A stretch of 22,111 nucleotides of DNA from a virus: the IMG/VR virus record IMGVR_UViG_3300049827_000226, positions 1 through 22,111 of that record. One strand, written 5' to 3'. Shown piece after piece: positions 1 through 6,342 of the stretch. Every line of letters starts with the position of its first letter. The stretch's first letter is position 1. The position numbers and the translations under genes were made by a program. Below the pieces are notes generated by a model. It did no database searches. It had not been told where the DNA came from and was given only the letters and a program-made list of their open reading frames with translations.

Positions 1-1
1 G

Positions 2-79
2 ATTGTTGATTGGGACGAAGAGGTTAAGAAGCGTGAGTTAAAAGCAAAAACACAGAGACCTACATATAGGAGATTTTAG
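2..79 (+). CDS. C-terminal end of an upstream gene (partial)
   Basis: An open frame enters from the left edge and ends at TAG (77-79), giving 25 residues that are strongly charged and lysine/arginine-rich (ending TYRRF). Nothing can be said about function from so short a tail. It sits 31 bases before the next gene and reads in the same direction, so it is probably the last part of the preceding gene in the same cluster. The alternative is a chance open frame, since only 75 bases of coding sequence are visible. Confidence 0.45.
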   Translation: MVDWDEEVKKRELKAKTQRPTYRRF

Positions 80-87
80 TAAATTTG
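80..87 (+). promoter_or_regulatory. Possible Bacteroidota -7 box
   Basis: TAAATTTG matches the Bacteroides -7 consensus TAnnTTTG exactly and lies in the only gap near the left edge, 23 bases before the ATG at 111. I see no clear TTTG -33 element at the expected distance upstream, and an 8-base match in an AT-rich genome is weak evidence. If real, it would drive the accessory cassette that follows. Confidence 0.25.
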
Positions 88-110
88 AATATCACATAAA
101 CATTACGATA

Positions 111-485
111 ATGAAAACAGCAGTAGTTAGTATTTACAAGAGTGAAGCAGTAGAACACATTAAGAGGAATAACCTTGAAGATGTGACAATCATCTGCGAT
201 CAGGAGACCTTTGAGATGAATCGGGGTAAGTTTGATGAAGTGGTTATATTGTCTGTACCAATGGGTTTACCCCAAGCGAAGTATCTTGTTGAGATGCTTA
301 CCAAGCTTGTAGTAAAGACAACATTGAAACCAAAGGAAGTAGTGGTAGTAGATGATGAGCCGGTAAAAGAAATGAGTTTTGATCTTCCAGAAGATGAGCC
401 GATGGCAGATCAACCAGAGGAGATTGTGGAGGAGAATGAAGAAGCTGCTCCAAAGGTAAGACGGAAAAGAACCCCTCGTTTATAA
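111..485 (+). CDS. Unknown small protein, acidic C-terminal half with basic tail
   Basis: This 124-residue protein is not a family I recognise. The first ~75 residues look like a compact alpha/beta fold, with hydrophobic strands such as VTIICD and EVVILSVP. A linker rich in glutamate and aspartate follows from about residue 75 to 112, and the protein ends in a basic tail (RRKRTPRL). It starts with ATG after an A-rich tract and ends one base before the next start, so it is probably co-translated with its neighbour. The acidic linker plus basic end could suit nucleic-acid or protein binding, but that is a guess. Confidence 0.75.
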   Translation: MKTAVVSIYKSEAVEHIKRNNLEDVTIICDQETFEMNRGKFDEVVILSVPMGLPQAKYLVEMLTKLVVKTTLKPKEVVVVDDEPVKEMSFDLPEDEPMADQPEEIVEENEEAAPKVRRKRTPRL

Positions 486-486
486 G

Positions 487-705
487 ATGAGTTCAGAAGA
501 GAAAGTAGAAGGCAGATATATCGCGATACTGCGGTATGAGAATAGTTTGCCGGTATATCACACACCTCCTCAGATTATATCGGCAGACAATTTCTATGAT
601 GCAGTTGATATGTTTCATCGGTTAGGGGTATCCTGTTTTGATGTAGTTCCTTATGTAGAAGATGATAAATTGTTTACAGATGAAGAGTTTGAAAATGAAG
701 CCTAA
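487..705 (+). CDS. Unknown 72-residue protein
   Basis: Small soluble protein of unknown function. It opens with SSEEKVEGRYIAILRY, which reads like a charged lead-in followed by a beta strand, and ends in an acidic tail (DEEFENEA). There is no signal peptide, membrane segment, cysteine cluster or recognised motif. It starts two bases after the previous stop and overlaps the next gene by 11 bases if that gene starts at 695, which fits tight translational coupling within the accessory cassette. Codon use is like that of its neighbours. Confidence 0.7.
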   Translation: MSSEEKVEGRYIAILRYENSLPVYHTPPQIISADNFYDAVDMFHRLGVSCFDVVPYVEDDKLFTDEEFENEA

Positions 706-1039
706 GATTATATTTATGAAGCGTCTCTGGTTAGGTAAATACCGGGGAATTACAATCTATCCGTTTATATTTATTTATGTTGAAGGACTACCTGCAACAG
801 AGAAATTTAGGTTGGTTCATCATGAACAGATTCATATTCGTCAGGCTGCTGAAGAATATGTGGTGTGGTTCTACATAAAATACCTTTGGTATTATGTAGC
901 CAATTTATTTAAGGGAATGAACTTCGATAAGGCTTATCGGAATATTCCTTATGAGAGAGAAGCGTATGATAATCAGAGAAGGATTGGTTATCTGGCAAAT
1001 AGACCAAGATTTGCATACAGACAATATAGAAAGCCATGA
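695..1039 (+). CDS. Small HExxH (zincin-like) protein
   Basis: This 114-residue protein carries HEQIH at residues 43-47, the HExxH signature of zinc metallopeptidases, and a downstream YEREAY (86-91). The latter resembles the E-x-E-A-D type element that supplies the third zinc ligand in M48-like gluzincins. Between them lies an aromatic, hydrophobic stretch (about 54-72) that could be an amphipathic or membrane-associated helix. I recall short proteins of this layout in Bacteroides phages, with no proven activity. ATG 695 is preferred because it gives a short overlap with the upstream gene; ATG 716 is an alternative, and an in-frame ATG at 662 would overlap too far. The last four bases (ATGA) overlap the next gene. 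Peptidase activity is inferred only from the motif. Confidence 0.75.
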   Translation: MKPKIIFMKRLWLGKYRGITIYPFIFIYVEGLPATEKFRLVHHEQIHIRQAAEEYVVWFYIKYLWYYVANLFKGMNFDKAYRNIPYEREAYDNQRRIGYLANRPRFAYRQYRKP

Positions 1040-1575
1040 GAATTGATCTTGATAGGTATGATCGTCTTGTACGGGAATATAATATTAGTTTTTCTGAGAT
1101 GCATCTTTTACTAACTTACTTTGGTCATCCGGGAATATTTCTATATAATCCTCTTAGATCAGCATCATTTGAAGAACAATCAATGGAACACAGTAATAAA
1201 ATAGCACTTGCATATAGCGAGGTTGAGCAGATATTATCTAAACGTAGAGTCAATGAAATGTTAGAAAATATGAAACGTCGTATTGAAGTACAAAAAGAAG
1301 TACTTGATAAAATAGCATCTGGTAAATTACCTTATGAACAAGATATAAACCCAATAGACAAACATACTACTACGATAGTATATTGTAGTAGGTGTGGTAA
1401 ACCAAAGGATACAAGTGGTACACCTTATGAACAGTGTACGTGCCCACCAGAAGAGAAGCCTTTTCCTTTATACCCTATCCAGTACGGATGGGTATGTCCT
1501 AAGTGTGGAACAGTTAATTCTCCATATACCCATAGTTGTCCTTGTAGTGCTCAACCTTATAAAATAACTTGTTAA
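1036..1575 (+). CDS. Double zinc-ribbon-like protein
   Basis: This 179-residue protein has an uncharacterised helical, charged N-terminal region (1-105) and a cysteine-rich C-terminal part. Two knuckle pairs are visible: C117-x2-C120 with C134-x-C136, and C154-x2-C157 with C168-x-C170. Each could bind one zinc ion, as in rubredoxin-like or zinc-ribbon domains. The second ribbon ([14 protein letters not shown]) is of a kind I recall at the end of several small Bacteroides phage proteins. It starts inside the ATGA overlap with the HExxH gene. Function is unknown; zinc ribbons often bind nucleic acid or proteins. The final residue is also cysteine (C179). Confidence 0.8.
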   Translation: MRIDLDRYDRLVREYNISFSEMHLLLTYFGHPGIFLYNPLRSASFEEQSMEHSNKIALAYSEVEQILSKRRVNEMLENMKRRIEVQKEVLDKIASGKLPYEQDINPIDKHTTTIVYCSRCGKPKDTSGTPYEQCTCPPEEKPFPLYPIQYGWVCPKCGTVNSPYTHSCPCSAQPYKITC

Positions 1576-1595
1576 TAAACTAAATTTAAAATAAA

Positions 1596-1775
1596 ATGAA
1601 TAACGCAGAATCTCCAAGAAGGTATTATTTAGACTTAAATAAACCAGTTGAATTAACCATCAAAAAAGCCATTGAAGAGGTAGAAAAGATGCCAGCAGAT
1701 GTATCATTAACTAACGCAGTGATACATTTACAAGATGCTTTAAAGTTAGTAGCTGATTTTATAGATAAGAAGTAG
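1596..1775 (+). CDS. Small 59-residue phage protein
   Basis: A short gene fills the gap between 1575 and 1797. It starts with ATG after an A-rich tract (TTTAAAATAAA) and ends at TAG. Its second half (VSLTNAVIHLQDALKLVADF) forms a clear amphipathic helix. I recall small Bacteroides phage proteins with the same 'L-T-x-A-V-x-x-L-Q-x-A-x-x-x-V-A-D-F' pattern, all of unknown function. Its codon use matches its neighbours and it would otherwise leave an unexplained 220-base gap, which supports it being real despite its length. Confidence 0.7.
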   Translation: MNNAESPRRYYLDLNKPVELTIKKAIEEVEKMPADVSLTNAVIHLQDALKLVADFIDKK

Positions 1776-1796
1776 TTGAGGATAAATTAATTTGGT

Positions 1797-2084
1797 ATGG
1801 CAAAATTTAGAAATAAATCAATAGTAGTTGAAGCATTTCAACTTACATATGAAATGGCAAAAGGTCAAAGTCCTTGCCCTATTTGGTTTGCAGAAGCAAC
1901 GGAAAAAGGCGATGTGAAAGTTTTTGTAACAGACAAAATTCACAATTCGCAGTATTCAGAAATCAAAACACTGAATGGTATAATAATAGCAGATGCAAAA
2001 GATTATATCGTTAAAGGTATTGAAGGGGAAATTTATCCTTGCAAATCTGATATTTTTGAAGCTTTTTACGAAAAAGTAGATTGA
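1797..2084 (+). CDS. Small conserved phage protein (KYRKKPVVVEAFQ-type)
   Basis: This 95-residue protein follows a pattern I recognise from many phages. It has an N-terminal FRNKSIVVEAFQLT, a central PIWFAEA, and a C-terminal GIEGEIYPCKSDIFEAFYE. In that family the conserved parts are the VEAFQ strand, a 'V-G-D-x-I-V-x-G-x-x-G-E' type turn (here DYIVKGIEGEIYP), and the PCK-x-DIFE ending. No biochemical role is established that I know of. The start is the first ATG after the previous gene, and the next gene begins almost directly after its stop, so the two are probably coupled. Confidence 0.8.
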   Translation: MAKFRNKSIVVEAFQLTYEMAKGQSPCPIWFAEATEKGDVKVFVTDKIHNSQYSEIKTLNGIIIADAKDYIVKGIEGEIYPCKSDIFEAFYEKVD

Positions 2085-2086
2085 GT

Positions 2087-2383
2087 ATGCAAAAATGGAT
2101 AAAACTACCAGCTTTATTTAAAGATGATAATGATGAGCTTTTAGATAATCTTGGGCTAACTACTCAATCTAAACATGAGATTGATCCGGATAGTATAAAA
2201 GAAGTATGGTTTGATTTTAATAAAGTCGTTGCCTTCTATGAAAACAATAATGGAAGAATTAATATGTATACAGACAACGACTTGTGGACAATCATGCTTA
2301 CAATGAATGAATTTTTAACACTTATAACTTTAAAAGAAGATGAAAACAGTATTCTCAAAGAAGGACTTGACAGATTTCGGTAA
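2087..2383 (+). CDS. Unknown 98-residue protein
   Basis: Soluble small protein of unknown family. Residues 30-70 look like beta strands (KEVWFDFNKVVAFYE, INMYTDND), and the end is helical and charged. I chose the ATG at 2087; an in-frame TTG at 2081 would give two more residues but is a less likely start in this genome. Its last 44 bases overlap the start of the next small gene in another frame, the second step in a chain of overlapping genes here. Confidence 0.7.
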   Translation: MQKWIKLPALFKDDNDELLDNLGLTTQSKHEIDPDSIKEVWFDFNKVVAFYENNNGRINMYTDNDLWTIMLTMNEFLTLITLKEDENSILKEGLDRFR

Positions 2384-2516
2384 TTACCTTCTGTCAGACG
2401 ACAGACTATCGCAAATTAAACATGTAACACATGGAGATTTTCAGAATTGGAAAGATCATCGTAAGGCTGCAAAGCATGGAAAGGTTTTAAAAACGCAAGA
2501 CAATGGACAAATTTGA
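2340..2516 (+). CDS. Small 58-residue phage protein (DFGNYLLS motif)
   Basis: A short gene bridges the previous and following genes, overlapping the first by 44 bases and the second by 14. Its protein has a positively charged N-terminus (MKTVFSKKDL), the motif DFGNYLLSD at residues 12-20, and DFQNWK at 33-38, followed by a lysine-rich end. I recall small Bacteroides phage proteins with the same 'DFGNYLLS...DF.NWK' arrangement, role unknown. Without this gene, 2384-2502 would be an empty gap in an otherwise fully coding region. The overlaps suggest coupled translation. Confidence 0.72.
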   Translation: MKTVFSKKDLTDFGNYLLSDDRLSQIKHVTHGDFQNWKDHRKAAKHGKVLKTQDNGQI

Positions 2517-2799
2517 TTTCGGTGTAGCACTGATGCTTCTTAGAAGAAATGATGTTGCTGTCAGAAGAGCGAGTTGGCACGAAAGTATGTGTATATTTTT
2601 AAATTCTGAAGGTGAATGTGAATATAATACGTTCCAACAGCATACAGGTAATCAGTTATTTAAACCTCCTTATAATATTAGAATTCATCAGCATATTGAT
2701 TTGAAAGCCGGTGATAGTGACTATGTGATAGGATGGACACCAACCCAAAATGATTTGTTTGCAGATGATTGGGAAGTATATAATGGTAAACTGAAGTAA
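2503..2799 (+). CDS. DUF2829 / Tad2-like protein (candidate anti-Thoeris)
   Basis: This 98-residue protein shows the landmarks of the DUF2829 family: an FG-x-AL start with a short helix (6-14), a 'V-x-R-x-x-W' element (VRRASW, 20-25), a hydrophobic strand (IFL, 31-33), and the hallmark C-terminal GWTPTQNDLFADDWEV at 77-92. Phage DUF2829 proteins include Tad2, which binds and removes the signalling nucleotide made by the Thoeris defence system. Family membership is read directly from these motifs; the anti-defence role here is inferred, because the family is broad and not all members are shown to act this way. The region between residues 35 and 58 appears divergent. It begins inside the end of the 58-residue gene and sits among small accessory genes, a usual place for counter-defence proteins. 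Confidence 0.8.
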   Translation: MDKFDFGVALMLLRRNDVAVRRASWHESMCIFLNSEGECEYNTFQQHTGNQLFKPPYNIRIHQHIDLKAGDSDYVIGWTPTQNDLFADDWEVYNGKLK

Positions 2800-2806
2800 A
2801 AGAATA

Positions 2807-3598
2807 ATGATAAAGTTTGAAGAAAAATCGCATACTTATACGAATGAGTCTACTAATCAGAGATATATCTCTGTTACTACACTCATTCACAAGTATGTTC
2901 CTGAGTTTGATGAGTTTTACTGGTCATCTTATAAAGCGATTAAGGATATTCTTGAGTCATATAATATGTGGAGAGTGTATAAGTCTTCATGTGGTGGATG
3001 GGAGAATGTTGTTAATGCATGGTTGAAGAAACCAATTGGTAAGTATAAGGAAGAGGTAGAACTTAAAAGGCAATCATATATTGCTCAGTGGGCAGACAAG
3101 AGAGATTCAGCTTGTGCGAATGGTACAGCCGAACACAAGAGGAGAGAATTAAATACTTCACAAACACCACTTATCAGGCATGATGGTGTTGATTATGAGA
3201 CTTGTTCGAATATAGATATTCTTGCTGCACAGGATTTTACGACAAACAGGATATACACCGAGTTATTAGTGTATAACCATGAACATCGGATTGCCGGTCA
3301 AATAGATAAGGTGCGAAAGATCGGTAATCGTGTTTGGATTTCAGATTATAAGACTAATGAAGAAATCACCAAGAGTGCATTTAGGGATGAACTTTTAAAG
3401 GCTCCTTTAAATGACTTACCTAATGCAAATTGGTATATCTATAATTTACAGTTGTCCTTTTATGCATGGTTGTTAGAGAAACGTGGATATATTGTAAGTG
3501 GATTAGAGTTACATCATACCAGAACGGATGAGTTATATCAAATGCCTTACTTAAAATCTCATATTGATAGATTAGTAAACGATTATACCCAATTCTAA
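2807..3598 (+). CDS. PD-(D/E)XK family nuclease (RecB/Cas4-like)
   Basis: This 263-residue protein carries the full RecB-like nuclease pattern. The N-terminus has the ISVTTLI element (21-27). GTAEH (106-110) gives the conserved histidine, TELLVY supplies E152, and GQIDKV gives D167. ISDYKTN gives the D180-x-K182 core, and LQLSFYAWLL (214-223) is the helix with the conserved Q and Y. These residues would bind metal ions and cut DNA ends. I see no helicase domain and no four-cysteine iron-sulphur cluster, so it is a stand-alone nuclease. PD-(D/E)XK nucleases are common in crAss-like phages. It ends in a TAATG overlap with the next gene. A role in recombination, genome processing or host DNA breakdown is inferred. 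Confidence 0.88.
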   Translation: MIKFEEKSHTYTNESTNQRYISVTTLIHKYVPEFDEFYWSSYKAIKDILESYNMWRVYKSSCGGWENVVNAWLKKPIGKYKEEVELKRQSYIAQWADKRDSACANGTAEHKRRELNTSQTPLIRHDGVDYETCSNIDILAAQDFTTNRIYTELLVYNHEHRIAGQIDKVRKIGNRVWISDYKTNEEITKSAFRDELLKAPLNDLPNANWYIYNLQLSFYAWLLEKRGYIVSGLELHHTRTDELYQMPYLKSHIDRLVNDYTQF

Positions 3599-4224
3599 TG
3601 CTAAAGTTTGACATCATACAAGGTAAGGTCAGAATAGACCCTCAGAATGTATTAATGATTCCTGAATTAAAGAATTTGTTTGATCTATTCCAGGGGGAGG
3701 TCCGTGACCGGGTGTTTACTTATGTACACGTTGTTGCCCGACTTGATCCTGCTGCACCATTCTTCTCATCAGATGCTGAGGAGCTTCCTCAACTTGCCAA
3801 GAGGAACTACTTTTCCAATACAATACCTTTTCCGGAAGACAAAACTGCTATAATAGACCTTGCAGTTAATGCGTATATTAGAGCATATGAGACTCCGGAT
3901 GTTCGTATTCTTAAACTTTTTGATGACAAGATTGATGAAATCAAAAAGATGATTAAGGATACCACACCCCAGATTGCAGAAAATCATAATCCTACAAATG
4001 GGGCTATTACGTTCACCTCCAACATCGACATTATTACGAAGGCAATGGAGAAGATTGATGGGTTATTAGTTGTTAAAGAACGTCTTGAGGCTAAGATTAA
4101 AAATCAAACTGGTAATAAGGGTTCGATTCGTGGAGGTAAACAACCATCCATGTTGGAGAAGCGATCTATATTGAAGAATCCTGCCACTAAACAAAAAGAA
4201 GAATCTAATGAAAGTAATGAATAG
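3598..4224 (+). CDS. Unassigned protein upstream of the terminase
   Basis: This 208-residue protein is not one I recognise. Residues 1-100 look compact and mixed alpha/beta. The middle (about 105-125) is helical and charged, residues 140-170 form another helical stretch, and the last 40 residues are basic then acidic and probably disordered. It starts by sharing the last base of the nuclease stop codon (TAATG) and overlaps the next gene by 17 bases. Its place two genes before TerL, and its helical, possibly oligomeric middle, make a packaging role possible, but no motif supports one. A DNA-binding helix-turn-helix is not evident. Confidence 0.75.
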   Translation: MLKFDIIQGKVRIDPQNVLMIPELKNLFDLFQGEVRDRVFTYVHVVARLDPAAPFFSSDAEELPQLAKRNYFSNTIPFPEDKTAIIDLAVNAYIRAYETPDVRILKLFDDKIDEIKKMIKDTTPQIAENHNPTNGAITFTSNIDIITKAMEKIDGLLVVKERLEAKIKNQTGNKGSIRGGKQPSMLEKRSILKNPATKQKEESNESNE

Positions 4225-4459
4225 AGCAGCTCGAAGAAAAGAGTTAAAAGGTTTAATCAAATTGCAGCAGAGATTTACCCGAAGCTATACAATAAAGGCA
4301 CAAGCATTTGCAAAGGATGTACCTGAAGAAGAATATGAGAGTGTAAAAAGCGGTACTCATTCAGATAAAGCATTGTGTGATAGGTATAAATCGTTGAAGG
4401 AACTTACTGAAAAGCTGATGCATACAAACAGAATGATTAAAGAATGTATGAATGGATGA
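4208..4459 (+). CDS. Small basic helical protein before TerL
   Basis: This 83-residue protein is predicted almost entirely helical. The N-terminus is strongly basic (RAARRKELKGLIKLQQRF), the middle is acidic (VPEEEYES), and the last 25 residues form another helix. The start could be ATG 4208 or ATG 4217. It overlaps the previous gene by 17 bases and TerL by 8 bases. A short basic helical protein directly before the large terminase gene is where many phages encode the small terminase subunit, but this is shorter than usual and lacks a visible helix-turn-helix, so the role is unproven. Confidence 0.72.
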   Translation: MKVMNRAARRKELKGLIKLQQRFTRSYTIKAQAFAKDVPEEEYESVKSGTHSDKALCDRYKSLKELTEKLMHTNRMIKECMNG

Positions 4460-6341
4460 AATTATAATAAAGAATCAACCGGATTGTATTCTTCCTAAGT
4501 CCTTCTTTGAAGGGCGATTTATACCGAAAGTACACCCTGAATCTCTGGATTGGGAACAGTGGTGGGATGAACAGATAAATCGTTGTCTGAATGGATGGAG
4601 TGACGGTGGGTATGAGATACCCGGTAATTATTATTATCATCTCAACATGAAGAAGATCAACATGTTGAATGAGTTTGGTAAACCTTCCTTTGATCATCCC
4701 TATTTTGCATTTGAAGATCAACAGTTATTTAATGATGTTGGTCTCGCGCGTAGTCAGGGGAAAGGATTACTCTTGATAACAGGTCGTGGTTTTGGTAAGT
4801 CGTTTGGTGCTTCCTCGATAGTGGAGCACCAATTTGTTTTTTATGAGGCTTCAGAGTGTATCATATCTGCATCAAATGACTTTTTTGCAACAAACCTCTG
4901 GAGTAAGATAGAACTTGGATTAAACTCCCTTCATCCTACAATACGTCCTAATTTCCTACGAAAGAAACTCGATTATCGAGAATCAGGATTTCAGTTTAAG
5001 GATGATGCGGGTGTTGAAAGCATTGTTGGATATATGTCCAAGATGCATAAGGTAGTATATGATAATGATCCCGGTCGTACTCGTGGTACTCGCCCCGATA
5101 TTCATATATTTGAAGAAATTGGTTCATGGACAGGTGCAGCAAGTCTTACAGATTGTTATGGAATGACAGAAGCATCTTGGTGGAGAGGTAAACACTTTAC
5201 TTGTTTTCCATTCTTAATCGGAACAGGTGGTCAGATGAAACAAGGTGCTTCAGTAGCTGCAAAGATTATGTTTCATGATCCTGATGCATTTAATCTTCTT
5301 GCTTTTGAATATAAAGGTCGTCGTACTTGTAAGTTCGTACCGGCATATAGAAAATTTGAAGGATTTTATGAACGTAGTGGTGTATCAGATGAAGTAGGTG
5401 CTAAAGAATTCCTTGATACCAGACGTGAAAAGAAGAAGACGAATCTGAAGAACTTTCAGCAGGAAATTCAGGAATTTCCATTTGAACCTGAAGAGGCATT
5501 CATGCTTACCGGTGGTAATAGTTTACCAACGGATGTAATGTATGACAGACTTTCAATTATTGTAAAGACTCCGGAGCTTGCATCTGTTGTGCAGACAGGT
5601 GATCTTGAATGGCTTGATAAGTCAGATATTAAGAAGGGTGTTAAATGGGTACAGAATAAGAAGGGTGTATTTCAGATAGTAGAGCATCCGTTATATGTAG
5701 ATGGTAGAACACCAGATAATCTATATATAGGTGGATGTGACTCATACGATGCTGCCGCAGAAAACATACAAGATAATGCTAATCGCTCAGGTGGAGCAGA
5801 ATATATATACAAGCGTTTCTGGAAACCATCTGTAACAGGTAGAATGTTTGTAGCGAGATTAGTCGAAAGACCTGATGATCCGGAAGAGTTTTATTGGAAC
5901 ACTGTAAAATTAAATATGTACTATGGTTGTAAAATGTTGTATGAACATACTAAATTAGGCATTGTAAGACATTACATTACAAATAAGCTTACAAAATATC
6001 TATATCCTAAACCAGATTTAGTATCTTTGGGTGTAATAAAGAAGACTCAAACTACGAATAAGTTTGGTGTTGCAATGCCGATTGAAGTTAAGCGTCACGT
6101 AATTAGTAAGTATGGATCGTATATAAAAGATAACATTGATAACATGTTCTTCCGTGAACAGTTAGAAGATGGTATCAATTTTGTGTTTGGTTCATCGAAG
6201 TTTGATGAAACGATGGCTGCCGCAATTGCGTTACTTGGAGATGAAGACATGTATAATGTGAAAATCGAAGAGGAAAAGAAAGAAAGTTTAGTATTTCCTG
6301 TTTACAGGAGAGATGCCAAAGGCAAATTAATATTTAACTAA
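4452..6341 (+). CDS. terL: Terminase large subunit (TerL)
   Basis: This 629-residue protein is the DNA-packaging motor and cutting enzyme. The ATPase domain has Walker A GRGFGKS (111-117) and a Walker B strand ending in acidic residues, PDIHIFEE (215-222), with E221/E222 as the catalytic glutamate candidates. The RNase H-like nuclease domain follows: LYIGGCDSYD places D430 and D433 at the metal site, E498 is a second candidate ligand (LYEHTK), and D585 lies in FDETMAAAIALL near the C-terminus. Order and length fit phage TerL proteins. It would dock on the portal encoded next, one base downstream, and feed DNA into the head, cutting the concatemer at the end. No intron, frameshift or missing key residue is seen. 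Confidence 0.95.
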   Translation: MDEIIIKNQPDCILPKSFFEGRFIPKVHPESLDWEQWWDEQINRCLNGWSDGGYEIPGNYYYHLNMKKINMLNEFGKPSFDHPYFAFEDQQLFNDVGLARSQGKGLLLITGRGFGKSFGASSIVEHQFVFYEASECIISASNDFFATNLWSKIELGLNSLHPTIRPNFLRKKLDYRESGFQFKDDAGVESIVGYMSKMHKVVYDNDPGRTRGTRPDIHIFEEIGSWTGAASLTDCYGMTEASWWRGKHFTCFPFLIGTGGQMKQGASVAAKIMFHDPDAFNLLAFEYKGRRTCKFVPAYRKFEGFYERSGVSDEVGAKEFLDTRREKKKTNLKNFQQEIQEFPFEPEEAFMLTGGNSLPTDVMYDRLSIIVKTPELASVVQTGDLEWLDKSDIKKGVKWVQNKKGVFQIVEHPLYVDGRTPDNLYIGGCDSYDAAAENIQDNANRSGGAEYIYKRFWKPSVTGRMFVARLVERPDDPEEFYWNTVKLNMYYGCKMLYEHTKLGIVRHYITNKLTKYLYPKPDLVSLGVIKKTQTTNKFGVAMPIEVKRHVISKYGSYIKDNIDNMFFREQLEDGINFVFGSSKFDETMAAAIALLGDEDMYNVKIEEEKKESLVFPVYRRDAKGKLIFN

Positions 6342-6342
6342 G

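Noticed and set aside
1776-1796. AT-rich gap resembling a -7 box (TTAATTTG)
   Set aside because: It lacks the first TA of the TAnnTTTG consensus and a -33 element, so it is not reported as a promoter.
4657-4668. 12-base palindrome TCAACATGTTGA
   Set aside because: It lies within the TerL coding region; one such palindrome is expected by chance in an AT-rich window of this size.
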